Assembly (NCBI GenBank): GCA_947165305.1
Contig: CAMUZW010000004.1
Span: 1 to 38,378, forward strand
Source of the DNA: an uncultured Bacteroidales bacterium
Lineage (GTDB): Bacteria; Bacteroidota; Bacteroidia; Bacteroidales; UBA932
Direction of reading: 5' to 3'
Length of the DNA stretch: 38,378 bases
Shown here one piece after another: positions 8,827 to 18,196 of the stretch. The position numbers were made by a program, and so were the translations under genes. The first letter of the stretch is position 1. Each line of letters opens with the position of its first letter. The notes beneath the pieces are model-generated. The model searched no databases and was not told the DNA's origin. It saw nothing but the letters and a program-made list of their open reading frames with translations.

Positions 8827-8856
8827 TTGCAGAATAGTTATTTTTATTTATCTTTG
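8826..8856 (+). promoter_or_regulatory. Bacteroidota-type promoter for tRNA-Arg
   Basis: TTTG at 8826-8829 and TATCTTTG at 8849-8856 are separated by 19 nt. This matches the -33/-7 consensus of the Bacteroidota primary sigma factor (TTTG, 19-21 nt, TAnnTTTG). Transcription would start around 8862, about 13 nt before the mature tRNA. Confidence 0.75.
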
Positions 8857-8874
8857 CAGTCCTTTTGACAGGAT

Positions 8875-8948
8875 GGTCCCGTAGCTCAGTTGGATAGAGC
8901 AACAGCCTTCTAAGCTGTGGGTCCCGCGTTCGAGTCGCGGCGGGATCA
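8875..8948 (+). tRNA. tRNA-Arg (anticodon UCU)
   Basis: The sequence folds into a full cloverleaf. The acceptor stem GGTCCCG / CGGGATC has one G-U pair. The D stem is GCTC/GAGC. The anticodon stem ACAGC/GCTGT holds the loop CTTCTAA with anticodon TCT. The T stem CCGCG/CGCGG holds TTCGAGT. The discriminator base is A at 8948. The following bases are CCC, so the CCA end is not encoded and must be added by the nucleotidyltransferase. UCU reads the AGA and AGG arginine codons. Confidence 0.95.
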
Positions 8949-8997
8949 CCCCTTTTATAGCGCACAATACAATTCGCTGAGAATTAGTTTCTTATAA

Positions 8998-9033
8998 GAA
9001 CAGGGTGCTCCGAACGGAGCGCCCTGTTCTTTT
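8998..9033 (+). terminator. Strong intrinsic terminator after tRNA-Arg
   Basis: GAACAGGGTGCTCC pairs with GGAGCGCCCTGTTC in a stem of about 14 bp with one T-G pair and a tight four-base loop, followed by TTTT. It lies about 50 nt past the tRNA and insulates the tRNA from the SusC operon. The rest of 8949-9206 holds only the susC leader and weak promoter signals; no further gene is seen. Confidence 0.85.
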
Positions 9034-9137
9034 GTAGATATCTGTATATTAGCTTGTTACGTTCTGTGTCAAGGCATATGCGGGATGGTGACATGAATTT
9101 TTTTCTTTTCATGTGCATCATAATATCAAAATTATTC

Positions 9138-9145
9138 TAACTTTG
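9138..9145 (+). promoter_or_regulatory. Probable -7 element of the SusC operon
   Basis: TAACTTTG fits the TAnnTTTG -7 consensus and lies 61 nt before the susC start codon. No good TTTG is found at the expected -33 position. This suggests a weak promoter or one that needs an activator, as is common for regulated Sus operons. No regulator gene (SusR, hybrid two-component or ECF sigma/anti-sigma) lies in the window. Confidence 0.5.
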
Positions 9146-9206
9146 TGAGGTGCAGAAGTATATAGAGTGAATTCATCATATTTGTATATACTAATTTTTG
9201 TCTCGT

Positions 9207-12200
9207 ATGAAAAAATTGATCCAGCTTCTGCTGATCCCGCTCTTGCTCCTGTCCGGAGCAATGGCATGGGCGCAGCAGGACTCCTACATCTGTACAGGTG
9301 TAGTCAAGGACAATGAAGGCAACCCGGTTCCGGGTGCCGCCGTGATGGTCCAGGGTGGCGCCAGCGCCATCACCGACATCGACGGCGCCTTCTCCGTCAA
9401 GGTATCTTCGGGGTCTACGATCAATTTCTCCTGCCTCGGCTACGCAGACGTGTCTATTGCCGTGAACGGAAGGAATTCGATCGATGTCCTGATGCCTATT
9501 GAATCCACCCAGCTTGACGAACTCGTCGTAGTCGGCTATGGCACCCAGAAGAAGACAAACCTGACGGGTGCCGTTTCCGTTATCAAGGCGGATGACCTCC
9601 AGGACCGTTCCGCCCTGGATGTGGGACACATGTTGCAAGGTACCGTCCCGGGCCTGAACATTACGTCCCCGAACGGTCGTCCCGGCCAGCCGGCGACCCT
9701 TAATATCCGCGGTAGGAACTCCATCAACGGTGGCAGCCCGCTTGTGTTGATCGACGGTGTCGAGGGAGATATCCAGTATCTGAATCCGGCCGATGTCGAG
9801 AATATCTCAGTTATCAAAGATGCGGCGGCTGCCGCCATCTATGGTGCAAAGGGATCGGCGGGTGTCATTCTCGTGACCACCAAGAACGGATCCAAGGACA
9901 AGGACGGCTTTGCCAAAGTGAGCTACAGCGGCCGCGCCGGTTTCACGGCTCCGACCACCAGCACCGATTTTGAAAGCCGCGGTTACGATTCCGTCTACCT
10001 GAACAACCTTTTCTGGAGCACCTACTCACCGGGTACCAAGTATGCCAATTACACGGACGCCGACATGTACGAACTCTGGATCCGCCGCGACGACAAGGTG
10101 GAGAATCCCGCCCGTCCGTGGGTGGTGATCACTCAGGAGAACGGCAGGGATGTGTATAACTACTATGCCAACACGGACTGGTATCACGAGCTCTACAACG
10201 ATATCAAGCCGACCACGCAGCATACAATCAGCGTCTCCGGTGCTACCAATCACGTCAGCTATCTCGTCTCGGGCGGTTTCAACTACGAGCAGGGTATGTT
10301 CAGGGACAAGCCGGACAATTACCGCCGTATCAACCTCCGCGTCAAGGTCGGCTTCGACGTCACGAAGTGGCTGCGCATCGGATCTAACCTGAGCTATTTC
10401 AACAGTTCCTACTTCTATCCGGGACAGAGCGGCATAAACAACAACTTCTCCAAGAGCATGGTCCACGCCCTGGCCAGTTTCCCGGCGAAGAATCCCGACG
10501 GTACCAATCTGTATACCACCAAATACAACGGCTATACGATCATGGACGGTCTCCTTATGATCCTGGATGCCGACAACTTCAACCAGGACAAGGTGGACAA
10601 CCTCAGCGAGACCGTCGACTTTACCATTACCCCGGTAAAGGGTCTCAAGATCCGCGGCGACTACACTTACGCGCTCAAGTACAACCGGTATATGAACCGT
10701 TCCGTGAACGGCGAGTTTTCCCAGTATCCCGGTGTGGTAACGGTCAAGAACGACGCCAACGGATTTTTTGACTCGCTTTCCGAGGCGGCCAATACCAATA
10801 TTTATCAGGTTTATAACCTGTACGCCACTTACGAGCATACCTGGAAGGAAGCCCACACCCTGAAAGCGATGGCCGGCGTCAACTATGAGACCCGCTGGAT
10901 CAAGGACCTCGGCGCCAAGGGTTACAATCTGTACTCCACCGAGCTGAACGACCAGGATCTGGTGGGACCCGATCCGGCGGATCCGGACGGCAAGAAACGT
11001 ATGGAGACCTCCGGCGGCCAGAACGAGCTCAAGACCGCGGGTTATTTTGCCCGTCTCAACTACGACTACAAGGGCCGTTATCTTGTAGAATTCAACGCCC
11101 GTTATGACGGATCCTCCCGCTTCCTCCGCGGGCACCGCTGGGTATTCTCCCCGTCCGCTTCCGTGGGCTGGAGAATTTCTGAAGAGCCGTTCTTCAAGCC
11201 CCTCAGGGGCTGGTGGGACAATGCCAAGATCCGTTTCTCCTACGGTCAGCTCGGCAACCAGCAGATGAGCGATTACTATCCCGCCATCCGCACCGTTTCC
11301 ACCGACGGCAAGTCCTCCTACCTGCTGGGCGGTGCCAATCTTCCGACGGCGACCCTGAGTGCTCCGGTTTCCTCTGGTCTTACCTGGGAGCGCTCCATCC
11401 AGAGCAACCTCGGTATCGACCTCGCATTCCTAAATAACCGCTTGGAATTCAGCGCGGAAGCCTATATCCGCGATACCAAGGATATGCTTACCGCCGGTGA
11501 GCCGCTTCCGGCCGTTTACGGTTACTCTACGGCTCCTAAGGAGAATACGGCCGACCTTCGGACCAAGGGCTACGAACTCTCCATCAGCTGGAGAGATTCG
11601 TTCAAAGCCGCCGGCTCGCCGTTCCATTACGGGGCCAGCGTGGTGTTCAGTGACTATGTTTCGCACATCACCCGTTTCAATAACCCCGACAAACTCTTCG
11701 CCAAGTCCTATTGGGTCGGTCAGAAATACGGTGATATCTGGGGCTATCACGTTTCGGGCCTTTTCGCTACGGATGCTGAGGCCGCAGCCTATACGGTGGA
11801 CCAGTCCATCGTGAACGATGCGCAGGTTTTCCCCAAGACCGAGGCGTCTCCCAACGGCCTCTACGCCGGCGATATGATCTTCGCCGACCTCGATAACAGC
11901 GGCAAGATTGACAAGGGTTCCGAGAAAGTGGGTGACAGCGGCGACTGGCAGATCATCGGAAACAGCCAGCCCCGTTTCAACTTCGGTATCAACCTCAATG
12001 CTTCCTGGAAGGGAATTGATCTGTCGATGTTCTTCCAGGGAATCGGCAAATGCGACTGGTATCCCGCCAGCGAGGCCTACTTGTTCTGGGGACCGTACGC
12101 ACGTCCTTATTCGACCTTCATTCCGAGGGATTTCCTCAAAGACTGCTGGAGCGAAGAGACCCCCAACGCCTACTATCCGCGTCCGCGCGGCTATGTGGCC

Positions 12201-12488
12201 AGCGTCAACGACAAACGGCCGCTCGCCATCCAGAACGACCGCTATCTCCAGAATATCGGCTATATCCGTCTGAAGAACCTTACATTCGGCTATACACTTC
12301 CTGAGAAGATCACGAAGAAGGCCGCCATCTCGAAGCTCCGCTTCTATTTCACCGGTGAAAACCTCTTCTATTTCGCGCCCGGTCTCCACGGTAAATACGT
12401 GGATCCTGAAATGGCAATGGCCGGCGGCGCTCTTAAGTTCTATCCCTGGCAGAAGAGTTTCCTCTTCGGTATCGATTTAACCCTCTAA
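9207..12488 (+). CDS. SusC/RagA-family TonB-dependent outer-membrane transporter
   Basis: SusC-type proteins are 22-stranded outer-membrane barrels that import oligosaccharides with TonB energy, capped by a SusD partner. From the ATG at 9207 the product has 1093 residues. A TTG three codons upstream is less likely. A signal peptide ends at AMAWAQ. Next comes a carboxypeptidase-D-like plug extension (about residues 25-105: TGVVKDNEGNPVPGAAVMVQ). The TonB-box region DELVVVGYGTQKK and the plug domain with LNIRGRNSINGGSPLVLIDG follow. The barrel ends in FGIDLTL. The substrate cannot be read from the sequence. The SusD gene follows after 11 nt. Confidence 0.95.
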   Translation: MKKLIQLLLIPLLLLSGAMAWAQQDSYICTGVVKDNEGNPVPGAAVMVQGGASAITDIDGAFSVKVSSGSTINFSCLGYADVSIAVNGRNSIDVLMPIESTQLDELVVVGYGTQKKTNLTGAVSVIKADDLQDRSALDVGHMLQGTVPGLNITSPNGRPGQPATLNIRGRNSINGGSPLVLIDGVEGDIQYLNPADVENISVIKDAAAAAIYGAKGSAGVILVTTKNGSKDKDGFAKVSYSGRAGFTAPTTSTDFESRGYDSVYLNNLFWSTYSPGTKYANYTDADMYELWIRRDDKVENPARPWVVITQENGRDVYNYYANTDWYHELYNDIKPTTQHTISVSGATNHVSYLVSGGFNYEQGMFRDKPDNYRRINLRVKVGFDVTKWLRIGSNLSYFNSSYFYPGQSGINNNFSKSMVHALASFPAKNPDGTNLYTTKYNGYTIMDGLLMILDADNFNQDKVDNLSETVDFTITPVKGLKIRGDYTYALKYNRYMNRSVNGEFSQYPGVVTVKNDANGFFDSLSEAANTNIYQVYNLYATYEHTWKEAHTLKAMAGVNYETRWIKDLGAKGYNLYSTELNDQDLVGPDPADPDGKKRMETSGGQNELKTAGYFARLNYDYKGRYLVEFNARYDGSSRFLRGHRWVFSPSASVGWRISEEPFFKPLRGWWDNAKIRFSYGQLGNQQMSDYYPAIRTVSTDGKSSYLLGGANLPTATLSAPVSSGLTWERSIQSNLGIDLAFLNNRLEFSAEAYIRDTKDMLTAGEPLPAVYGYSTAPKENTADLRTKGYELSISWRDSFKAAGSPFHYGASVVFSDYVSHITRFNNPDKLFAKSYWVGQKYGDIWGYHVSGLFATDAEAAAYTVDQSIVNDAQVFPKTEASPNGLYAGDMIFADLDNSGKIDKGSEKVGDSGDWQIIGNSQPRFNFGINLNASWKGIDLSMFFQGIGKCDWYPASEAYLFWGPYARPYSTFIPRDFLKDCWSEETPNAYYPRPRGYVASVNDKRPLAIQNDRYLQNIGYIRLKNLTFGYTLPEKITKKAAISKLRFYFTGENLFYFAPGLHGKYVDPEMAMAGGALKFYPWQKSFLFGIDLTL

Positions 12489-12499
12489 AGAATCCAGCC

Positions 12500-14287
12500 A
12501 TGAAAAAGATATTTTATGCTACTTTGATCGTGCTTGCCGGGTTCGCCTTTGCCGGCTGTGACCGTCTGCTGGACGCTGACCCCAAGGACCGGCTTACCGA
12601 GGACGGCTTCTTCAAGAGCGAAAGCGAGCTGAAAGCCTATGCGATTGTTTTCTATGGCGCTTTCCCCGCGGGCGAACTGTACGTGGCCAACGACGACCAC
12701 TATACGCAGAACAATATGTCCGATGAGGAAATGGGTAAACGGACCGTTCCCTCCAGCGGAGGCGGATGGAGCTGGGGTGCCCTGCGCAATATCAACACCC
12801 TCCTGGTAAACCTGAACCATTGCCCTGACGCGACCGTCCGCCTCAAATACGAGGCCCTGGCCCGCTTCTTCCGGGCATACTTCTATTACAATAAAGTAAA
12901 ACGTTTCGGCGATGTCCCGTGGTTTGATACACCCGTGGGTTCCACCGAGACCGACAAACTCAACCGGCCCCGCGACAGCCGCGAGTTCATCATGGGCAAG
13001 ATCATCGAGGACCTCGATTTCGCCATCGCGAACCTTCCCTCTACCAAGAGTACCTTTGAAGTGACCAAATGGTCGGCGATGGCCCTGAAGTCAGAAGCGA
13101 TGCTGTTCGAAGGGACCTTCCGGAAATATCACGCCGGTGATGTCTTCCTCCAGACGCTTCCTGCCGATGCGCATGACTACAAGTGGTATCTGGAGAAATG
13201 TGCCGAGGTTTCGGGCGAATTTATCCGGTCGAGCGGCTACGGCCTGCATCCGGACTACTTCGAACTGTTCCATACGATGGACGCCAACGAACTGACGGAT
13301 GAAGTGATCCTGGCCCGCGACTACAACAAGGACTATGCTGTGTCCCATGTTTCCGGTGCGACGATGACCAACGGCTCGCGCGGTTGCCCTGCCGTCACGA
13401 AGAAGCTCATCGCGAGCTATCTGATGAAGGACGGTACGCGCTTCACCGATATCCGTGACTGGGACAAGATGAACTTTATCGATGAGACCAAGAACCGCGA
13501 TCCCCGTCTTGCGGCCAGCATCCGTACACCGGGTTACAAACGGATGGGCGAGTCGGTCACGACGTCTCCTGACTTCAAGGTGACCTTCTCCGGCTATCAT
13601 CCCGACAAGTATCTGACGACGCCGGGCGATCAGGACATCGCTTCGGATATCGACCTCATCATCTGGCGTACCGCCGAGATTTATCTCAACTATGCGGAGG
13701 CCCTGGCCGATCTCGGCACCCTGACGCAGGCTGACCTGGATATGTCCGTCAATCTGCTTCGCAAGCGTGCGGGCGTCACGGCCGGGATCAACCTTGCCGA
13801 AGCCAACGCCAATCCTGATCCCTTCCTCACCGATGCGGACTGGGGCGGCTACCAGAGCCCCGTTCTCCTCGCTGACCCTAACAAAGGCGTGATCCTCGAA
13901 ATCCGCCGCGAGCGTGCCGTAGAACTGTGCCAGGAAGGCTTCCGCTACTACGACCTGATGCGCTGGAAAGAGGGCAAGCTGTTTGAGAAGCCTTTCTATG
14001 GAATGTATTTCCCCAGTGAAGGTGTCTACGATGTGGACGGCAACGGTTCCGCTGACCTTGAGATCTTTACCGGTGAAGCGGCTTCCAGTACGGCTACGGC
14101 AAAGAAACTGGACGAGGATATCTATCTCAAGGACGGGACTTCCGGTCTTGTCTGGCTGCACAAGGGCGTCCTCCGCAATTGGGACGAAGGGAAGGATTAC
14201 CTTTACCCGATCCCGAAGGATGAAAGAAACCTCACCGGGGGCGCACTCACGCAGAATCCCGGCTGGGATGACGGTTTAACTTTCTAA
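12500..14287 (+). CDS. SusD/RagB-family surface glycan-binding lipoprotein
   Basis: SusD-family lipoproteins sit on the outer face of the outer membrane, bind glycan and form a lid over SusC. The 595-residue product starts with a lipoprotein signal (LAGFAFAGC, Cys20) followed by DRLLDADPKDRLTEDGFFKS, the typical SusD N-terminus. Helical TPR-like segments follow, for example ARFFRAYFYYNKVKRFGDVPW near residue 120. The C-terminal signature EIRRERAVELCQEGFRYYDLMRW lies near residue 470. It is close to the usual length of 500-600 residues. It lies 11 nt after the SusC gene and 12 nt before the first GLUG lipoprotein. Confidence 0.95.
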   Translation: MKKIFYATLIVLAGFAFAGCDRLLDADPKDRLTEDGFFKSESELKAYAIVFYGAFPAGELYVANDDHYTQNNMSDEEMGKRTVPSSGGGWSWGALRNINTLLVNLNHCPDATVRLKYEALARFFRAYFYYNKVKRFGDVPWFDTPVGSTETDKLNRPRDSREFIMGKIIEDLDFAIANLPSTKSTFEVTKWSAMALKSEAMLFEGTFRKYHAGDVFLQTLPADAHDYKWYLEKCAEVSGEFIRSSGYGLHPDYFELFHTMDANELTDEVILARDYNKDYAVSHVSGATMTNGSRGCPAVTKKLIASYLMKDGTRFTDIRDWDKMNFIDETKNRDPRLAASIRTPGYKRMGESVTTSPDFKVTFSGYHPDKYLTTPGDQDIASDIDLIIWRTAEIYLNYAEALADLGTLTQADLDMSVNLLRKRAGVTAGINLAEANANPDPFLTDADWGGYQSPVLLADPNKGVILEIRRERAVELCQEGFRYYDLMRWKEGKLFEKPFYGMYFPSEGVYDVDGNGSADLEIFTGEAASSTATAKKLDEDIYLKDGTSGLVWLHKGVLRNWDEGKDYLYPIPKDERNLTGGALTQNPGWDDGLTF

Positions 14288-14299
14288 GCTTCTACGATT

Positions 14300-16132
14300 A
14301 TGAAAAAGTATATTTCCCATATTCTGATGCTTACGCTGTTCCTTCCGGTATTTTCGTGTACCGAGAAGGAGAATACCCCGCCGGTGGCCAAGATGAAGGG
14401 TGTCTATCACGCCGAAGTCGATGATCCCGGTACGGTCATCGAGATCTTCCCCGGCAAGAGCAAGCTCGTCGACGTGAGGGCTTATGCCGACAAGGAGAAT
14501 CCCCAAGTCTCCGATATCGTGCTGACGATGACTCTCAAGGCAAATCCGGCCGCCGTAGATGACTACAATGCGGCCCACGGTACATCTTACGAGATGTGCC
14601 CCGGCTCCGCCTTTGAGTTTACCAAGAACCAGGTGATGATGCCGCGCTACGGCCAGGCCTCCACTTCGGGTCAGGTGAAGGTGTCGACCTCCGGTATGGA
14701 GGACGGGGTCACCTATATCCTTCCGCTCACGATCGGCGAGGTCACCGAAACCGACAACTGGGCGCTGTCCGAGAATCCGGAAGCCTTCATCCTCCTCAAG
14801 ATGGAGTACGTGGCCCCGGATGCGGGTACGGGCCAGAAAGGCGATCCTTTCAACCTGTATACCAAGGAAGACGTCCTCAAGATGGGCGAAAAACTGGAAA
14901 GCGGCAAGCTGGTATACTTCAAGCTGAAGAACGATATCGACATGGAGAAATCCCGCTGGCTGCCGCTCAATTTCGCGGAGCCGTACGACAAACAGATCGA
15001 CTTCAACGGCGACGGACACACCATCTCCAATTTCTACTGCGACGCTGCCGAATACCCGAGCTTCTTCGGCGTTCTCTACGGCAACTGCTACAACCTTACG
15101 TTCAAGGATGCCGAAATCCTCAGCGAGACGGCCAAGGCCTGCGGCGTGATTGGCGGATACCTCGGTACGAAGGTGGGTGACAAGATCGTCGCCGGTGAGT
15201 GCCACAACGTGCACGCCGAGGGAACGGTCAAATGTACGGCCAACGTGCGCGGTGTCGGCGGCCTCTTCGGCCGTGTCCATTACGGCAAGGTAACCGACTG
15301 CTCCTTCAAGGGTGAAGTGACCCAGGAAGGCGGCGCCACCGGTACGGGCGGCATCTGCGGCTGGCTCAACGGCACTGTCGAGCGCTGCTGGGTCGATGCG
15401 GTCGTGACCTCCAACGCCAACTATACGGGCGGCATCTTCGGCTATGAGAATACCCAGACCGACAATGCTCCCACCATTGTCCGCGACTGCTATACGGACG
15501 GTGAGATTCACTGTTCCCAGCGTGTCGGCGGCATCGCCGGCGGTCTGATCAAGGAGAAGACCGAGGTCCGCAATTGCTACTCCACGATGAAGATCCTGGG
15601 CAGCTGCTGCCTGGGCGGCATCGCCGGTCACTGCAACCTGGACAAGGGTTCCGGCATCCTGCCCAATACGACGGAGGCGCAGATCGTCGTCGATAAATGC
15701 ATTGCCTGGAACGATGCCATCACGGCTGCCTACAACGATGATAGTGAGCACTACAGCAGCGGCGCCATCACGGCCTACACCTCTACCAAGAGTTATCTCC
15801 AGGGCTGCTACCGCAAGGCCGATCTCGATTTTACCGAGTGCTCGACCGGCCTGGCCAATGTGCTGCACGATCAGCCCGACGCTTCGCCGTCCAGCCCGCT
15901 CGGCAAGGCGGACGGTACGAACACGTACTGCTTCCCTTATCACGGTGTCGCGGCACCTGCCAGCGTGACGCTCTCCTCCCTGGCGAAATCCATCGGATGG
16001 AGCGAACAGGTGTGGGATTTCAGCGCCCCGAAGCCGGTCCTGATCTCCGTAGCCGTCACGCCGGATGAAGGTGACGACGCCTCCGCCGGCGGCCAGCTCC
16101 CCGATTTCCCCGAAAACGATTTTTACAGATAA
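14300..16132 (+). CDS. Surface lipoprotein: DUF1735-like domain plus GLUG-type repeats
   Basis: The 610-residue product has a lipoprotein signal ending at PVFSC (Cys20). Residues of about 35-165 look like a DUF1735 domain, often found in Sus-locus surface proteins (VDDYNAAHGTSYEMCPGSAF). From about residue 180 a shared module begins (KGDPFNLYTKEDVLKM, then FNGDGHTISNF and EYPSFFGVLYG). Glycine-rich beta-helix repeats of GLUG type follow (RGVGGLFGRVHYGKVTDCSF, YTGGIFGYE, RVGGIAGGL). Near the end it has FPYHG and IGWSEQVWDFS, a signature shared with the three paralogs. It then runs on for about 30 mostly acidic residues (TPDEGDDASAGG). By position it probably acts as a surface glycan-binding protein; this is inference. 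Confidence 0.85.
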   Translation: MKKYISHILMLTLFLPVFSCTEKENTPPVAKMKGVYHAEVDDPGTVIEIFPGKSKLVDVRAYADKENPQVSDIVLTMTLKANPAAVDDYNAAHGTSYEMCPGSAFEFTKNQVMMPRYGQASTSGQVKVSTSGMEDGVTYILPLTIGEVTETDNWALSENPEAFILLKMEYVAPDAGTGQKGDPFNLYTKEDVLKMGEKLESGKLVYFKLKNDIDMEKSRWLPLNFAEPYDKQIDFNGDGHTISNFYCDAAEYPSFFGVLYGNCYNLTFKDAEILSETAKACGVIGGYLGTKVGDKIVAGECHNVHAEGTVKCTANVRGVGGLFGRVHYGKVTDCSFKGEVTQEGGATGTGGICGWLNGTVERCWVDAVVTSNANYTGGIFGYENTQTDNAPTIVRDCYTDGEIHCSQRVGGIAGGLIKEKTEVRNCYSTMKILGSCCLGGIAGHCNLDKGSGILPNTTEAQIVVDKCIAWNDAITAAYNDDSEHYSSGAITAYTSTKSYLQGCYRKADLDFTECSTGLANVLHDQPDASPSSPLGKADGTNTYCFPYHGVAAPASVTLSSLAKSIGWSEQVWDFSAPKPVLISVAVTPDEGDDASAGGQLPDFPENDFYR

Positions 16133-16144
16133 ACCGTCATCACT

Positions 16145-18193
16145 ATGAAAACAAGAATATACACGTTAGCACTCTTGACGCTCTTTGCCGCGGCGGCCTG
16201 CAATAAGGCGCCCGAGGCGGCGGTTCCCGCCCCCGGAGAGCTGGTGACGATCCGTGCCATTCTCCCCGAGGATGATGCCGTAAAGGGCGCCGGCCTCACG
16301 ACGCTCCTTTCCTGGACCTGGAACGATGACGACAAACTCACCGTTGTGGGCGAGACGACCGAAGTCTTCACCATCAAGGAGGGATTCACCCCCAAGCAGG
16401 CCGAATTCGTCGGCAAGCCGGTGCAGGGCACGTCCTTCAAGATCTATTTCCCGGGCGAGGAGGCTGCTGAGACCGACTGGTCGGAGCAGGTGCAGAAGGG
16501 GAACAACAATATGGACCATCTCCGCTACGAAGCGCTGCTGGACGGGGTCGATTCCTATGCGGAATTCGCGTTCAGCCCCGCCTGGGCGGAGGAACACGGC
16601 GGCTCGCTCAAGCAGGTTGGCGTATGGAAGTTCGACCTGATGATGCCTGCCGATATCACCACGGCGTCTAAACTCACCCTTTCGGCCGACAGCCCGCTCT
16701 TCTGCAAAGGAAACGGCGAGGAGAAGGTCGATGGAATTTCCCTGACGCTCCAGGACGTAACGATTGCCCCCGGGAAACCGCTGACGGCCTGGATGATGGC
16801 TTCCTGGAATGATATGCCTGTCCCTGCCGGGACGGTGATGACCGTTTCGGTCCTCGCCGACGGCAAGACGCTTGTGCAGGATCTCGCCATCGCCGGCGAA
16901 TCCACCCTCAAGACAGGTATGGTCAATATCATTACGCTCGGAGCGGACGACTGGTCCGAAGGGAACACCCATTATTCCTCCGGAAAGGGCACAGAAGCCA
17001 AGCCGTGGGTGATCACGACGGCGGATCAGATGCTCTATATCGCAGAGGATCTCCTCTCCGGCGCCACCCGCTACTTCAAGCTCGGCGCGGATATCGACAT
17101 GACCGGCATTGAATGGAAGCCGCTCAATACGGCTTCTCCGTACGACAGGCAGATTCACTTCGACGGTGACGGACATACCATCTCCAACTTCACTTGCGCA
17201 GCGGATGAGTCCGGTGAGACTTATCCGAGTATGTTCGGCGTCCTGTACGGAACGGTCTGCAACGTCAAGTATGTCAACGCCGCGATCAGCTCGAACCAAA
17301 ATACCGCCAGCGGCGTCGTGGCCGGCTACTGCGGTACGTCCGGCAAGCCCGGCAAGCTGGAAAATGTCCACGTTGAGGGCACCGTCACCAATTCTGGCGT
17401 TTACGCCGGTATCGGCGGCCTCTGCGGCAAACTCTCCGACAACGGCCTCATCAAGGGCTGCTCGATGAAGGGTACCATTACTTCCACCGGCGGTAGGAAC
17501 GGTGTTGGCGGTATCGTCGGCATTCCGCAGAATTCCGAGATTGCCTCGACCTGGGCCGACGTGACCATTACTAACAACGGCAACTATGCCGGCGGCATCA
17601 TCGGCTATGAGAACGGCAAGATGGATATCCACGACTGCTGGTCTTCCGGAAGCACCACTTCCAACCAGCGTATCCGCGGCATCGCCGGCGGCCTCATCAA
17701 GAACGACTCCGCCATCCGCAACTGCTATTCGACCATTTCCCTTACGGCTGCCATCTCTATGGGCGGTATCGTCGGCCACGCCAGCCTCGACAGGTGGACG
17801 GCTACGACCAGCGAACCCGGCAACGTGGTTGAGAAATGCATTGCCTGGAATACATTCATCCACACCACCCAGACCCCGCAGGAAGAGTATCCTACTTCAT
17901 CCAACGGAAGCTCCGGCGCCGTCGTCGGCTATACCTCCGTCAAGAATTACCTGACCGACTGCCTCCGCAAGTCCGATCTGGACTTTATCGAGGGTTGGAT
18001 GGGGAACGTCCCTTATGATCAGGAGAATGCTTCTCCTACGGCACCGCTCGTCGAGGCACAGTCGCAGGCGAATAACTTCCCTTACCACGGCAAGGCTGCC
18101 GCCTCCGGCGCAACTCTCTCTGCCGCAGCACAGACTCTCAACTGGAGCACCGATGTCTGGGACCTCAGCGGTGATACTCCTAAATTGAAATAG
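16145..18193 (+). CDS. GLUG-repeat surface lipoprotein with fimbrillin-like N-terminus (paralog 2)
   Basis: The 682-residue product has a lipoprotein signal ending in Cys19 (FAAAAC). Residues of about 30-270 form a beta-rich region resembling fimbrillin-family N-terminal domains (LVTIRAILPEDD; WNDDDKLTVVGE). The shared module starts near residue 281 (KPWVITTADQMLYIAEDLL; FDGDGHTISNF; MFGVLYGTVCNV). Repeats such as GIGGLCGKLSDNGLIKGCSM and GVGGIVGIPQNSEIASTW follow. It ends in FPYHGKAAA, LNWSTDVWDLSG and PKLK. Start and spacing (12 nt) are consistent with an operon gene. The function is unknown; surface adhesion or glycan binding is the likely role for this family. Confidence 0.82.
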   Translation: MKTRIYTLALLTLFAAAACNKAPEAAVPAPGELVTIRAILPEDDAVKGAGLTTLLSWTWNDDDKLTVVGETTEVFTIKEGFTPKQAEFVGKPVQGTSFKIYFPGEEAAETDWSEQVQKGNNNMDHLRYEALLDGVDSYAEFAFSPAWAEEHGGSLKQVGVWKFDLMMPADITTASKLTLSADSPLFCKGNGEEKVDGISLTLQDVTIAPGKPLTAWMMASWNDMPVPAGTVMTVSVLADGKTLVQDLAIAGESTLKTGMVNIITLGADDWSEGNTHYSSGKGTEAKPWVITTADQMLYIAEDLLSGATRYFKLGADIDMTGIEWKPLNTASPYDRQIHFDGDGHTISNFTCAADESGETYPSMFGVLYGTVCNVKYVNAAISSNQNTASGVVAGYCGTSGKPGKLENVHVEGTVTNSGVYAGIGGLCGKLSDNGLIKGCSMKGTITSTGGRNGVGGIVGIPQNSEIASTWADVTITNNGNYAGGIIGYENGKMDIHDCWSSGSTTSNQRIRGIAGGLIKNDSAIRNCYSTISLTAAISMGGIVGHASLDRWTATTSEPGNVVEKCIAWNTFIHTTQTPQEEYPTSSNGSSGAVVGYTSVKNYLTDCLRKSDLDFIEGWMGNVPYDQENASPTAPLVEAQSQANNFPYHGKAAASGATLSAAAQTLNWSTDVWDLSGDTPKLK

Positions 18194-18196
18194 CCT

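Noticed and set aside
8875..8948. tRNA-Arg as an integration site for a mobile island carrying the SusCD operon
   Set aside because: No repeat of the tRNA 3' end was found downstream and there is no integrase gene in the window.
14276..15943. 555-residue open frame on the - strand opposite the first GLUG gene
   Set aside because: It is rich in Ala, Val, Asp and Arg with no motif. The + strand frame has a lipoprotein signal and recognisable domains.
16166..17863. 565-residue open frame on the - strand opposite GLUG paralog 2
   Set aside because: Same reason: antisense shadow of a repetitive, G+C-rich gene, with no start signals.
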